Counted from the stretch's first letter, positions 1 through 9,312 are shown. The stretch is 64,000 nt of DNA from Desulfobacterales bacterium (GCA_030066985.1 JASJAN010000007.1:62001-126000), one strand, 5' to 3'. Translations and numbers: made by a program. The notes: a model not told the origin generated them from the letters alone.

Positions 1-213
1 GCCGATACCCGCGTCGCGCAAGTAATCGATTTTGAGTATCTTTGCCGGCTTTTTCTCCTTCAAGCTGAAAAAGGTGTAATGCAGGTGCAGATTCGTTTTC
101 TTAAGAAGGTGAACATCTTTGCCGTGAAATATGAAATGATTGTCCATAATGAAATAGCCGACTGCCGCTAGGATACCAATCAGGATATAGTTCTTAATTC
201 TTGCATTCATCAT
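1..213 (-). CDS. Membrane-anchored hypothetical protein, C-terminus cut by window edge
   Basis: A minus-strand reading frame of 71 codons runs open to the window edge, so the C-terminal end is missing. It begins with two adjacent ATG codons and a short basic stretch (MMNARIK), followed by a hydrophobic segment at about residues 8-23 that would anchor it in the inner membrane. The rest is basic and polar (HLLKKTNLHLHYTFFSLK). I do not recognise a family. It is divergent from the HD-GYP gene at 332, with 118 bases between them. No function is proposed. Confidence 0.55.
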   Translation of the reverse strand, partial: MMNARIKNYILIGILAAVGYFIMDNHFIFHGKDVHLLKKTNLHLHYTFFSLKEKKPAKILKIDYLRDAGIG

Positions 214-331
214 TATGACCTTATAATATTGAGATACAATATACGTGGGTTTGTGTGATCACCAATTCTTATCATTTTATCAAACCACGCCTGGTTCGTC
301 AATTACCGCCGATTTTTAGGAATATAACTAT

Positions 332-1675
332 ATGAATAAATTGAAAAAACTTATGAGATATCGTGTCGATATGGCCGATTACATGGTCCTGACCGCCATC
401 TTTTTAGGGGCCTTGTATTGGGCGCTGGAATCCCTTCTCAATGTTTTTTCACCGGACGAAATCAGTTTCTACCAGCAGATCTTCGGGCCCAATATCAGTG
501 AAATCTGGCCGCGGCTCATCGTGTTTTGCCTGTTTTTGATGTTTGGCTCTCACGTTCAATTTACGATCAATGAACGCAAGAAAGCGGCGGAAGCGTTGCG
601 GGAAAGTGAGGAAAAATATCGAACGATTCTCGAAAGTATCGAAGAGGGGTACTATGAGGTCGACTTTGAGGGGTATTTTACGTTTGTAAATGATTCGCTG
701 TGTAAAATACTCAATATACCCAAAATGGATCTGAGGTTTATGACCCTTTGGGAATTTATGGATGATGAGAATGCCGGCCTCATCTATGAAACCTTTTTGG
801 AGTGCCGTCGCAGCGGCAGGCCGGTTAAAGCTTTTGACTGTGAATTCAAGATAGAAGGCGCCACTTTATTCATTGAAGCCTCGGCCGCTTTGTTGCAGGA
901 TTCAAAGGGTGCGCCCATCGGATATCGCGGTGTGTTGCGGGACCGGACCGAAAAGAAGAAAATGGAAATGGATTTGCTCGAATCCTACCGCAAAGTGCAT
1001 GAAGCCCGTAGTGCCACCATCTTGGGTCTTGCCAAACTCGCCGAATATCGTGATGAGGGCACCGGCACCCATCTGGAAAGGATTCGGGAATATTCCAGGA
1101 TTCTGGCGGTGCAATTGGCTGAAAATTCCAAATTTAAAGACCGCATCGACCAACTGTATATTGACGATATTTATCAGTCCTCCATTTTACACGATATCGG
1201 AAAAGTCGGCACACCAGATGCGCTTTTGCTTAAACCCGGGGAACTGACTGAGGAAGAGTTTGATATCATTAAACGCCATACCATCATGGGCGGCAATGCG
1301 TTAAAGGCTATCGATTCACAGATCGAGGGGAAATCCTTTCTGGCGATGGGCAAGGAAATTGCCTACAACCACCACGAAAAATGGGATGGTACCGGTTATC
1401 CTCGCGGCTTAAAAGGCGAAGCCATTCCATTATCGGCGCGCATCATTGCTGTCGCAGACGTGTATGATGCCCTGACCACCAAACGTTTTTATAAAGAAGC
1501 CTATTCACACGACAAAGCCAAAACAATGATTATCCGCTTAAAAGGCAAGCACTTTGATCCGGAGATTGTTGAGGCCTTTATAGTTATCGAAAAAGAATTC
1601 AACCGCGTGCGCAAGGAACGGCTGCAAGAGGAAGCGGCTTTTGATCAGGAGAGGGTGCAAGCGGTCGGCCACTAA
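332..1675 (+). CDS. Membrane PAS / HD-GYP cyclic-di-GMP phosphodiesterase
   Basis: The 447-residue protein has two probable membrane segments (about 18-36 and 62-78), a PAS domain (about 92-205) and a C-terminal HD-GYP domain. The HD-GYP signature is complete: HDIGK at 287-291 and HHEKWDGTGYP at 347-357, followed by the usual ARIIAVADVYDAL block. HD-GYP enzymes hydrolyse cyclic di-GMP with a bi- or trinuclear metal centre, so the protein probably lowers c-di-GMP in response to a signal sensed by the PAS domain. The signal cannot be read from the sequence. A PilZ-domain protein at 38883 is a possible c-di-GMP reader elsewhere in the window. The gene appears to be transcribed alone. Confidence 0.9.
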   Translation: MNKLKKLMRYRVDMADYMVLTAIFLGALYWALESLLNVFSPDEISFYQQIFGPNISEIWPRLIVFCLFLMFGSHVQFTINERKKAAEALRESEEKYRTILESIEEGYYEVDFEGYFTFVNDSLCKILNIPKMDLRFMTLWEFMDDENAGLIYETFLECRRSGRPVKAFDCEFKIEGATLFIEASAALLQDSKGAPIGYRGVLRDRTEKKKMEMDLLESYRKVHEARSATILGLAKLAEYRDEGTGTHLERIREYSRILAVQLAENSKFKDRIDQLYIDDIYQSSILHDIGKVGTPDALLLKPGELTEEEFDIIKRHTIMGGNALKAIDSQIEGKSFLAMGKEIAYNHHEKWDGTGYPRGLKGEAIPLSARIIAVADVYDALTTKRFYKEAYSHDKAKTMIIRLKGKHFDPEIVEAFIVIEKEFNRVRKERLQEEAAFDQERVQAVGH

Positions 1676-1688
1676 TTCGTTTCCATAT

Positions 1689-1847
1689 GGAAATGGCCCT
1701 TTGTTCGATGAGCTGCGTTCTCCGCGAATTTTCCGTCTGCAACGTACTTCATGTACGCCTTGACGGAAATCCTTGTGTCCGCCTCAGGCGGACTCATCAA
1801 AATCCGCCTGCGGCGGACCAAATTGGAAACGATTTATCACTCTCCAA
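1689..1847. repeat. Nested palindromic repeat, family D copy 1
   Basis: The element starts with GGAAATGG and ends near CTCCAA. It contains nested complementary arms: GATGAG (1707-1712) with CTCATC (1793-1798), TTTCCGTC (1730-1737) with GACGGAAA (1762-1769), and CGTAC (1743-1747) with GTACG (1753-1757). The copy at 7813-7934 has the same layout (GCGTTCTCCGCG, then the CGTAC/GTACG core, then CCTTGTG and CATCAAAA) but different bases in the inner stem that still pair. The 3' part also holds two short palindromes of the GTCCGCC/GGCGGAC and TCCGCC/GGCGGA type. A 67-codon reading frame across it has no homology I recognise and is not called. Confidence 0.75.
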
Positions 1848-2312
1848 TAATGCCCTATCATTCTTGGATTGGCGCCTATCCTTAATTTAAATGCAACTGA
1901 TAGTTATTTCCGCTTTCGTCAAAGTCAGGTAGAAAAATCCCCAATCCTTCCTTTTCATGAAAATTTGCAGTGTGGCGCTAAACTCTAACAATACCTGAAA
2001 AAAAATATCCATTAACGTAACATCCGTCATCAAAAAAAAAGTTTTCTCACCCTAATTATCAGCGTCGCAGCGCCAAAACGCAGCAGGCGATGTTCAGATT
2101 TGAAAAGCAAATCCCGTCAGTTTGGCCAAATTCAAGAGATCCTTCAAAATCCATTCAAGTATCCTTTCCAAATTGCCGATATATAAGCCAGATTTAGGGT
2201 TGATCGATGGGTCGTTGCAGTTGCCGCTGACATCCAATGGCAACCCTTTTCAAGAAGCAAACCCACTCCAGCGAAACATGTGATGTCGAAAACCGAGGAA
2301 TCAATTTTTTAA
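1848..2312. other. AT-rich gene-free spacer upstream of the Ser/Thr kinase
   Basis: About 465 bases with poly-A and poly-T runs and no credible reading frame. It presumably holds the promoter of the kinase gene at 2313, but no convincing -35/-10 pair was found. Confidence 0.4.
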
Positions 2313-4121
2313 ATGAAAGACTTTGAAGCCAAACAATTTGGAAGATATCAGTTGCTGCGGAAAATTGCCGCTGGCGGTATGGCCGAGCTGTATCTTGCCA
2401 AGGTCACTCGAGATCACGGTTTTGAAAAGCAGGTTGCCATCAAAAAGATTTTGCCGCACCTGTCCGACGAGGGCAATCTGGTCAAGGCCTTTATCGATGA
2501 AGCCAAGCTTGCCGCACTGCTGCAACATGAAAACATCATCCAGATATATGATTTTGGCAGCATCGATGGCGAATACTTTATTGCCATGGAATATCTTTTC
2601 GGCAAAGACCTGCGCAAGCTGCTCCACAAGGTTAAAAAGAACAAAAGCCCTCTGGACCTGGAAAGCGCCCTTTACATTGTTTCACGCATCTGTGCCGGGC
2701 TGGATTATTCGCATAAGCTGAAGGATTTACAGGGTAAGCCCCTGAATATCATCCATCGGGATATCAATCCTCAGAATATCTTTCTCACCTATGAAGGTCA
2801 GGTGAAAATCATTGATTTTGGCATCGCCAAAGCCGCCAGTCATAATAGCACTACTCACGAGGGGTTGATTAAAGGCAAAGTGGCGTACATGTCGCCGGAG
2901 CAGGCGATGGGTCACACGATCGACCATCGCTCCGATATTTTTTCCACCGGCATTATTTTATACGAGCTGCTGGCCGGGCGTCGGATGTTTGAAGGCGAGA
3001 CCATGCACATTTACAGCCAAGTGCGAAAAGCCCGATACGAACCATTGAACACACTGCGCCCGGATCTTCCTGCTAAACTTTTGACGGTCGTTGATCGAGC
3101 GCTGGCAAAGAATCCCGATGACCGCTATCAGACCTGCGGGCAGATGCTGGCCGACTTGGAAGAATGTATTTTTGAGTTGTCTGTGCGACCCAGCAGCCGG
3201 CGTTTTGCCGGATTTATCAAGGACTATTTCAAAGAGGAATTGGCTGTAGAAGAAACGGCCTTGTGGAACAACACTCAGGCGAAAGGGGAGCATCGGTCTC
3301 TGGCAAACCATCCCTCATCTATCGATAGCGAAAATACGGGTAGCACCGTTTTTCTTCCGGAAGCCCGGATGGCGGTACCCATTCAGAACACCATATGGCG
3401 TTTTGCACCGGCAGCGCTGCTGGTCATTTTGGGTTTTGTGTTCAATCTCAGTTTAACCGAGGTGCCGTTTACGCCCTCAGACCGGTCTGTTGCGGCTTAT
3501 TCGGTCATGTCAGCGCCCGTAAAGCCAAAAGCGGACATCAACGCAGACCACATCAAATCCGCTCGCCAAGCACTTGAAGATCAACAATTTTCCCGTGCGG
3601 TGGCGATATTTGAATCGCTGATAACAACTGATGATTCGGATCTAGATGGATATTCAGCAGACTATTTGTCTGCTTTGGTGGGGATGGCCAATGAGCTGCT
3701 TGCCAGCGATCCGGCAGCAGCCAAAAACGCATTGCTTAAAGCGCTGGAGTTGGAGCCCGCCAGCGTTCAGGCATTGTCAAAAATGGGATTTATTTATGTT
3801 CGTGAGAACAATTACCCGCAGGCCATCGCAAGCTACCGCAAGGTGGCCGAACTTGAACCGCTGCTTCCGAATTCTTTTTTTAATCTAGGCTACATTTACG
3901 CGATCACTGAAGATTACCTGCAGGCCAAAGAGATGTACTCGCGGGTTGTGGATCTGGAACCGGATTTCCTTGATGAAGCTTTGTTTAATTTGGCCTATAT
4001 GCAGAATCAGTTGGGTGAGCAAAGACAGTGTGTCAAAAACCTCAAACGGGCTCTGGACATCAATCCGGCAAATACATCCGCCGCCGAATTGCTAGCGCAA
4101 ATAATGGAAGACAAGGAGTAA
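2313..4121 (+). CDS. Membrane Ser/Thr protein kinase with C-terminal TPR repeats
   Basis: This 602-residue protein is a bacterial Hanks-type kinase. The glycine-rich loop (IAAGGMAELYLAK, 18-30), the ATP-binding lysine in VAIKK (41-45), HRDINPQN (148-155), DFG (168-170) and the APE-equivalent SPEQ (194-197) are all present. The lysine usual in HRDxKxxN is replaced by asparagine, a variant common in delta-proteobacterial kinases. A membrane segment lies at about 367-384, followed by a periplasmic TPR region from about 410 to the end. The gene is followed after 5 bases by a lipoprotein gene, probably in one operon, suggesting an envelope signalling role. Substrate and ligand are unknown. Confidence 0.9.
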   Translation: MKDFEAKQFGRYQLLRKIAAGGMAELYLAKVTRDHGFEKQVAIKKILPHLSDEGNLVKAFIDEAKLAALLQHENIIQIYDFGSIDGEYFIAMEYLFGKDLRKLLHKVKKNKSPLDLESALYIVSRICAGLDYSHKLKDLQGKPLNIIHRDINPQNIFLTYEGQVKIIDFGIAKAASHNSTTHEGLIKGKVAYMSPEQAMGHTIDHRSDIFSTGIILYELLAGRRMFEGETMHIYSQVRKARYEPLNTLRPDLPAKLLTVVDRALAKNPDDRYQTCGQMLADLEECIFELSVRPSSRRFAGFIKDYFKEELAVEETALWNNTQAKGEHRSLANHPSSIDSENTGSTVFLPEARMAVPIQNTIWRFAPAALLVILGFVFNLSLTEVPFTPSDRSVAAYSVMSAPVKPKADINADHIKSARQALEDQQFSRAVAIFESLITTDDSDLDGYSADYLSALVGMANELLASDPAAAKNALLKALELEPASVQALSKMGFIYVRENNYPQAIASYRKVAELEPLLPNSFFNLGYIYAITEDYLQAKEMYSRVVDLEPDFLDEALFNLAYMQNQLGEQRQCVKNLKRALDINPANTSAAELLAQIMEDKE

Positions 4122-4126
4122 CGCTC

Positions 4127-5065
4127 ATGACCGCAATATTTAAACATAGCCTCACCAAAATGACCATCTGCGGGATGATCATGATGATGCTGGTTGGCTG
4201 TGCCACTGTCAAAGAAATGAATCTAGGCCAAAAATACGAAAATTCCAAAAGCTGGGTAAAAGAGAAATGGCACTCAATGGAGGACAAGCTTTCATCATCC
4301 GATGATGACGAAACAGCGCTGCAGCCATATTCTAAAAATTCCAATTACCTGGTTTACCGCACCAAGTGGTCTTACGAGACGCTACCCGGTATCGCGGCAT
4401 GGTTTACCGGTGATTCTGAAAATTGGAAAACTTTGGCTGCCGCCAATCCGAAGCTGAAGCCAAAACATATCCCTGCCCATCAGCCGGTTTTGATACCTGC
4501 CAAACTGGTTAAAAAGAAGACACGACCCACCGAGGCATTTGCCGCCAAGTACCGAGTTTATTATTTTGTACACCAGGTGCGATGGAGTGGCGAATCGTTA
4601 AGTTTGATTGCCAAATGGTACACGGGCCACTATGGGAACTGGAAAAAGTTGGCGCAAGCGAATCCGGGCCTGAATCCCAATCGTATTGTGCTGGGTAACC
4701 GGATCTACATTCCACCGGAATTGATGAAAACCAAAAAACCACTGCCCCGCAAAGTGGTCGCCAAAACGTTGCCAGGGTACTTTGCTCATACGGTCACCCA
4801 GACAGACGAAAAATTATCGGAAATTGCTGAATGGTACACCGGTGATGCCGGCAACCACAAAGCTATTGCCGATGTCAATCCGGATGTTAATCCTGAGCTT
4901 CTGCTGATCGGAAATGAAATCTACATCCCTTCGGGTCTGCTGCTGACCGATAAACCGCTGGATCATAAATCCATGCACAAGACAGCCAAAACCGAAGACG
5001 CCACCCCAAGGGCCAAACCCAAAAAAATCCAGCTTTTTGGGCCTAAGCAGCTTCAGGAACATTAA
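4127..5065 (+). CDS. Lipoprotein with three LysM-like repeats
   Basis: The ATG at 4127 is chosen because it follows AAGGAG, starts 5 bases after the kinase stop and gives a signal peptide. An upstream in-frame start at 4028 would lie inside the kinase gene. The 312-residue product has a lipobox (LVGC, Cys25) and three similar modules, each with a pattern like W-YTG-x-NWK-LA-ANP-L-P-I-G-IYIP, which resembles degenerate LysM domains. LysM domains bind peptidoglycan, so an outer-membrane or envelope lipoprotein is likely. Translational coupling to the Ser/Thr kinase suggests the two work together. The exact function is unknown. Confidence 0.8.
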   Translation: MTAIFKHSLTKMTICGMIMMMLVGCATVKEMNLGQKYENSKSWVKEKWHSMEDKLSSSDDDETALQPYSKNSNYLVYRTKWSYETLPGIAAWFTGDSENWKTLAAANPKLKPKHIPAHQPVLIPAKLVKKKTRPTEAFAAKYRVYYFVHQVRWSGESLSLIAKWYTGHYGNWKKLAQANPGLNPNRIVLGNRIYIPPELMKTKKPLPRKVVAKTLPGYFAHTVTQTDEKLSEIAEWYTGDAGNHKAIADVNPDVNPELLLIGNEIYIPSGLLLTDKPLDHKSMHKTAKTEDATPRAKPKKIQLFGPKQLQEH

Positions 5066-5094
5066 CGACGCAAACATCGGCCGCCGGTTAAATT

Positions 5095-5131
5095 CCAATC
5101 ACCGCTCCTGTTCTGCAGGGCCGGTGATTGG
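5095..5131 (+). terminator. Hairpin after the kinase-lipoprotein operon
   Basis: CCAATCACCG (5095-5104) pairs perfectly with CGGTGATTGG (5122-5131). It lies 30 bases after the lipoprotein stop. No strong T-run follows, so a role as a rho-independent terminator is uncertain. Confidence 0.5.
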
Positions 5132-5186
5132 GTTGGCTTTGGGGAACACCGTCAATATCCTACCTGTATCACCGTTCCAATTGCAT

Positions 5187-5200
5187 TGAATGACCATTCA
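5187..5200. promoter_or_regulatory. FadR-like palindromic operator, distal site
   Basis: TGAATGACCATTCA is a perfect palindrome with a 2-base centre. It has the same half-sites (TGAATG/CATTCA) as the stronger site at 5354-5371 in front of the fadN-like gene. Confidence 0.6.
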
Positions 5201-5330
5201 TTTTTTTATTTTGCTATTGCTTTCATCATCAAAAATGACTATAGTTTATTCTTTACACCACATATTTTAAATATATATAGATAGTTATATACAGTCGATC
5301 CGGTATGCCGCCACCAGATGAAGGTTTTCA

Positions 5331-5371
5331 TTGACACGAGCGCTTAGCGCATATGAATGAATACTCATTCA
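5331..5371 (+). promoter_or_regulatory. Promoter with FadR-like operator over the -10 region
   Basis: A TTGACA hexamer at 5331-5336 is followed by TGAATGAATACTCATTCA at 5354-5371, a perfect palindrome covering the expected -10 region. The palindrome equals, from memory, the TetR-family FadR consensus of Bacillus (TGAATGAMTANTCATTCA). GCGCTTAGCGC, a second small palindrome, lies in the spacer. The arrangement fits repression released by long-chain acyl-CoA. The -10 itself (TATGAA at 5352-5357) is poor and poorly spaced. Confidence 0.6.
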
Positions 5372-5404
5372 TTTTGGTGGTATCAATTTGACGAGGAGGA
5401 TATT

Positions 5405-7810
5405 ATGCCGAGAAAGATCAGATCCGCTGCTGTGATTGGTTCCGGAATTATGGGGGGGGGTATCGCCGCCCTGCTGGCAGGGGCGGGAATCAAAACACTA
5501 TTGCTGGATATTGTACCCCCGGGCCTCAAAAAGGAAGAAAAAAAGGATCCGGGCGCGCGTAATCGGATGGTTAAGGCCGGTCTGGACACGGCTCTGGCAG
5601 CCCAGCCGGCGTTGTTCATGTTACCCACTGATGCAAAGCGTATATCCATTGGCAACCTGACCGATGATTTCGAGAAAATTGCCGATTGCGACTGGATCGT
5701 AGAAGTGGTGATCGAAAACCTGAAGATTAAGCAAGATCTGTTTAAACGCATCCAGCCTGTTCGCAAAAAAGACAGCATCATTTCCTCCAATACTTCCGGT
5801 ATCCCCTTAAAAGCCATGTCTAAAGGCCGCAGCAAGGGCTTTAAGCAGCATTTTTTGGGGACCCATTTCTTTAATCCGGTGCGATACATGAAATTGCTGG
5901 AGATTATACCCGGTGAAGAAACCCTACCGGAAGTTTTGCAGTTCATGGCCGATTTTGGTGAGCGGATTCTGGGTAAGGGCATTGTTTGGGCCAAGGACAC
6001 CCCCAATTTTGTCGGCAATCGCATTGGTGTGCATGGAATTGTCAAGGCCATGCAACTGATGCTGGAAGAGGGTGTTTCCATTGTAGAGGTGGATGCCCTT
6101 TTCGGGCCGGCCATGGGCAGACCGAAGACCGGGATGTTTAAAACCGCCGATATCGTCGGTCTGGATACCATGGCGCATGTGGCGCAAAATACATATGCGC
6201 TAATCGCCCATGATGAGGACCGGGAAAGTTTTGTTTTGCCCCAATTTGTAAACACCATGATTGAAAAAAAACTGCTGGGCAAAAAAAGCCAAAGCGGTTT
6301 TTATAAAACCGAATTGACACCGGAATGGCAGAAAATCCGCAAAGTCGTTGATCCGGAGACCCTTGACTATGCCGAGGCTCAGCCGGTGGATTTTCCCTGT
6401 CTGGCCAAAGCCCAAAAAGCCAAAACCCTGCCTGAAAAGATACGCGCTGTGGTTTATGGAAAAGACAAGGGAGCCCGGTTTGCCTGGAAGGCGGTGGCCA
6501 GCAATCTGATCTATGCAGCCAACAGGATCCCTGAAATTTCAGATACGATTGTGGATATCGACAATGCGATGCGCTGGGGCTTTAATCTGGAAATGGGGCC
6601 GTTTGAAACTTGGGATGCCCTTAATCTCAAGAAATCGGTTGCGCGCATGCAAAAAGACGGTTTGAAAATACCATCACATATCCTAAATATGCTCAAAGCC
6701 GGACATACCGCTTTTTACAAAAATGAAGACGGCAATGTGTTTTTCTACGATTTTAAATCCAAAAGCTATAAACAGAAAGTGCTCAGCCCCAATATTATTT
6801 CGCTGCAATCCTTAAAGGCCCGGAAAAAGGTCGTTCAAACCTCCGAATCCGCCTCCCTGATCGATCTGGGCGACGGGGTCTTTTGCCTTGAGTTTCACTC
6901 GAAAATGAATTCGTTGAATCAGCAAATCGTAGAAGCGCTTCATTCTGCCAGGGAATATGTTGATCAGCACGGCGTTGGGCTTGTGATCGGAAACCAGGCG
7001 GGTGGTCTGCCGGGTGCATTTTCGGCCGGTGCCAATTTGGCCGATATGGCTGCAGCGGTCAAAGATAAACGCTATGACGACATCGATGCGCTGATCAAAA
7101 ACTTGCAGTATGGGCTGCAAGATTTGCGCTACGCGCCCATTCCTGTTGTGGCGGCACCCTACGGTTTAACGCTGGGAGGCGGCTGTGAGGTTTGCCTGGC
7201 GGCGGATAAGATTGTGGCGCATGCTGAGTTGTACATGGGACAGGTGGAAATTGGCGTCGGGCTGATACCAGCCGGCGGCGGTTGTCTGAACCTGATGAAA
7301 AAATATTTAAGTGCACTGCCCGAGGCGGTGACCGATTTTGACTTGGCCAAATTTTTTCTGCCGGTCTTTATGGCCATTGCCATGGCGAAAGTGTCAACCT
7401 CGGCTACCGATGCCCGAGCCAATGGCTTTTTAGGCCCTTGCGACCGGATTGTTTTTAATCGCGATTATTTGATTGGTGAAGCCAAAAAAGAAGTCTTAAA
7501 GATGGTCGCCGACGGTTATGCGCCGCCGATCCAGCGCAAAATAAAGGTGCTGGGTCAAGCCGCCCAGGGCATGGTCGCTGCAGAAGTATCCAATATGTTA
7601 AATGGTAAGTTTATCACCGACTATGATGCCCTGCTGGCCAAAAAGATCGCCTTTGTTATCAGCGGTGGCGATGTGCGCGACAACGCCCAGGTTGAGGAAG
7701 ATGTGATCTTAACGCTGGAGCGCCAGGTTTTTATCGAGCTTTTGAAAGAAGAAAAGACGCTGGCGAGAATTGATCATATGCTGACCACAGGCAAACCCTT
7801 AAGGAACTAA
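5405..7810 (+). CDS. fadN: 3-hydroxyacyl-CoA dehydrogenase / enoyl-CoA hydratase, FadN type
   Basis: The start at 5405 follows GAGGAGGA. An upstream start at 5357 lies inside the operator and is rejected. The 801-residue protein has an N-terminal NAD-binding fold (GSGIMGGG, 12-19), the 3-hydroxyacyl-CoA dehydrogenase segment with HFFNP, a C-terminal dehydrogenase domain and then a crotonase-fold domain with SAGANLADMA and LGGGCEVCLAAD. This domain order, dehydrogenase first, is the FadN order and the reverse of E. coli FadB. It would carry out the hydration and dehydrogenation steps of fatty acid beta-oxidation. The thiolase gene at 8053 completes the pair, as in fadNA of Bacillus, separated here by a palindromic repeat. 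Confidence 0.92.
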   Translation: MPRKIRSAAVIGSGIMGGGIAALLAGAGIKTLLLDIVPPGLKKEEKKDPGARNRMVKAGLDTALAAQPALFMLPTDAKRISIGNLTDDFEKIADCDWIVEVVIENLKIKQDLFKRIQPVRKKDSIISSNTSGIPLKAMSKGRSKGFKQHFLGTHFFNPVRYMKLLEIIPGEETLPEVLQFMADFGERILGKGIVWAKDTPNFVGNRIGVHGIVKAMQLMLEEGVSIVEVDALFGPAMGRPKTGMFKTADIVGLDTMAHVAQNTYALIAHDEDRESFVLPQFVNTMIEKKLLGKKSQSGFYKTELTPEWQKIRKVVDPETLDYAEAQPVDFPCLAKAQKAKTLPEKIRAVVYGKDKGARFAWKAVASNLIYAANRIPEISDTIVDIDNAMRWGFNLEMGPFETWDALNLKKSVARMQKDGLKIPSHILNMLKAGHTAFYKNEDGNVFFYDFKSKSYKQKVLSPNIISLQSLKARKKVVQTSESASLIDLGDGVFCLEFHSKMNSLNQQIVEALHSAREYVDQHGVGLVIGNQAGGLPGAFSAGANLADMAAAVKDKRYDDIDALIKNLQYGLQDLRYAPIPVVAAPYGLTLGGGCEVCLAADKIVAHAELYMGQVEIGVGLIPAGGGCLNLMKKYLSALPEAVTDFDLAKFFLPVFMAIAMAKVSTSATDARANGFLGPCDRIVFNRDYLIGEAKKEVLKMVADGYAPPIQRKIKVLGQAAQGMVAAEVSNMLNGKFITDYDALLAKKIAFVISGGDVRDNAQVEEDVILTLERQVFIELLKEEKTLARIDHMLTTGKPLRN

Positions 7811-7812
7811 AT

Positions 7813-7934
7813 GGAAATGGCTAATTTTCCGATGGGCAGCGTTCTCCGCGGGTTTACGCCTTCAACGTACTCTAAGTACGCCTCAGGCATAAACCCTTGT
7901 GCGGCCTTGCACATCAAAAAATTATCACATTTCC
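7813..7934. repeat. Nested palindromic repeat, family D copy 2
   Basis: Begins 2 bases after the fadN stop. Nested arms from outside in: GGAAATG (7813-7819) with CATTTCC (7928-7934), GATG (7831-7834) with CATC (7912-7915), GGGTTTA (7850-7856) with TAAACCC (7890-7896), and CGTAC (7866-7870) with GTACG (7876-7880). Layout matches the copy at 1689-1847, but the inner stem differs in sequence while staying paired. It separates fadN from fadA. Confidence 0.8.
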
Positions 7935-8052
7935 AACTAAAATAAATAGCGTAAACACTTCGATTAAAAATGGACACAGTCGATATGCGGTCGGTAAAGT
8001 TTTTAATTTTAAAAAATTGACTGTTTTGCGAACTTAGCAAAGGAGACAGATC

Positions 8053-9231
8053 ATGAGAGATGCCTATATTGTGACGTCGATACGGACACCGGGATGTAAA
8101 AGAAAAAAAGGAGCGTTTAAAGACACCCGGCCGGAGGATTTGCTGTCCTTTGTTCTGGAAGCGGTTGTCGACAAAACCAAGGGGCTTGAGAAAAAGGATG
8201 TCGAAGACATTATGATCGGTTGCTCGTTTCCCGAAGCCGAACAGGGACTTAACATAGGACGGATTGTATCACAGATTGCCGGGTTTCCGGTGGATGTCTC
8301 CGGCGCCACGGTCAATCGCTTCTGCGCCTCGGGTCTGGAAGCCATTGCTCAATCTGCCTTGCGGGTGATGTCCGGCTGGTCGGATATTGTTATCGGCGGC
8401 GGTGTGGAGTCCATGACCTACGTCCCCATGGGCGGCAATCTGCCGCGCCCGCATCCGGAATACACTCGAAAAATGGCGGATCTATTTGCCTCCATGGGCA
8501 TCACCGCTGAAAATGTGGCCCATCGCTACGATGTTTCGCGCGAAGCCCAGGATGAGTTTGCCTATCATTCCCAGCGTAAAGCCGCTGAAGCCAAAAAGAA
8601 AAAGTTATTTAAGGAGCTGGTGCCCACCCCGGCCACCCGCTACGTTGCGCAAAAAGATGGGACCTATCAAAAAGAAACTTTCATGCAGGAATTTGATGAC
8701 GGTATCCGGGAGGATACCACCCTGGAAGGGCTGGCGAGTCTGCATCCGGTATTTGCCGCCGGCGGATCGGTTACCGCCGGTAACGCTTCCCAGATGACCG
8801 ACGGGGCTGCGGCCAGCGTGATCATGAGTGAAGACAAAGTCAAAGCGCTGGGGCTAAAACCGATCGCCAAATTTAAGGGGTATACCACTGTGGGCTGCAA
8901 ACCGGATGAAATGGGGATCGGCCCCGCGCTGGCCATCCCCAAGCTGATGAAACAGGTCGAGATGGACTTAAAAGATGTCGGGCTGTTTGAGATTAACGAG
9001 GCCTTTGCCGCCCAGGCCCTTTACTGTATCAACACGCTCGGCATCGATCAGCAAAAAGTTAACATCCACGGCGGCGCCATTGCCCTGGGGCATCCGCTGG
9101 GATGCACCGGTGCCAAGTTGTGCGCCACACTGCTCAGCAACATGCAGCAGCACGGTGTGAAATATGGCGTGGAATCCATGTGTGTTGGTGGTGGCATGGG
9201 CGCCGCAGCCTTATTGGAGCTGTGTGAGTAA
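8053..9231 (+). CDS. fadA: Acetyl-CoA acyltransferase (3-ketoacyl-CoA thiolase)
   Basis: The 392-residue protein is a full-length thiolase. The nucleophilic cysteine is Cys91 in NRFCASG. The C-terminal catalytic blocks are also present: NEAFAAQ, the histidine in GGAIALGHPLG and the second cysteine in CVGGGMG. It cleaves 3-ketoacyl-CoA with CoA, the last step of beta-oxidation, and pairs with the FadN-type enzyme upstream. The start follows AAAGGAGA. A 242-base gap containing a palindromic repeat separates it from fadN, so it may be co-transcribed or have its own promoter. Confidence 0.94.
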   Translation: MRDAYIVTSIRTPGCKRKKGAFKDTRPEDLLSFVLEAVVDKTKGLEKKDVEDIMIGCSFPEAEQGLNIGRIVSQIAGFPVDVSGATVNRFCASGLEAIAQSALRVMSGWSDIVIGGGVESMTYVPMGGNLPRPHPEYTRKMADLFASMGITAENVAHRYDVSREAQDEFAYHSQRKAAEAKKKKLFKELVPTPATRYVAQKDGTYQKETFMQEFDDGIREDTTLEGLASLHPVFAAGGSVTAGNASQMTDGAAASVIMSEDKVKALGLKPIAKFKGYTTVGCKPDEMGIGPALAIPKLMKQVEMDLKDVGLFEINEAFAAQALYCINTLGIDQQKVNIHGGAIALGHPLGCTGAKLCATLLSNMQQHGVKYGVESMCVGGGMGAAALLELCE

Positions 9232-9258
9232 ATGTTGTAAGCGATTATACAGACGAAC

Positions 9259-9286
9259 AAGGCTGAACCTTTGGGCAGCCTTTATT
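9259..9286 (+). terminator. Rho-independent terminator after fadA
   Basis: AAGGCTG (9259-9265) pairs with CAGCCTT (9276-9282) and is followed by a T-rich tract (TTTATTTAT). It lies between the convergent genes fadA and the minus-strand gene at 9313, and could serve both. Confidence 0.65.
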
Positions 9287-9312
9287 TATAATCGTGTATA
9301 AATTAGATGTGG

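Noticed and set aside
1687-1890. 67-codon reading frame on the plus strand
   Set aside because: It lies across a palindromic repeat, has no ribosome site and no family resemblance.
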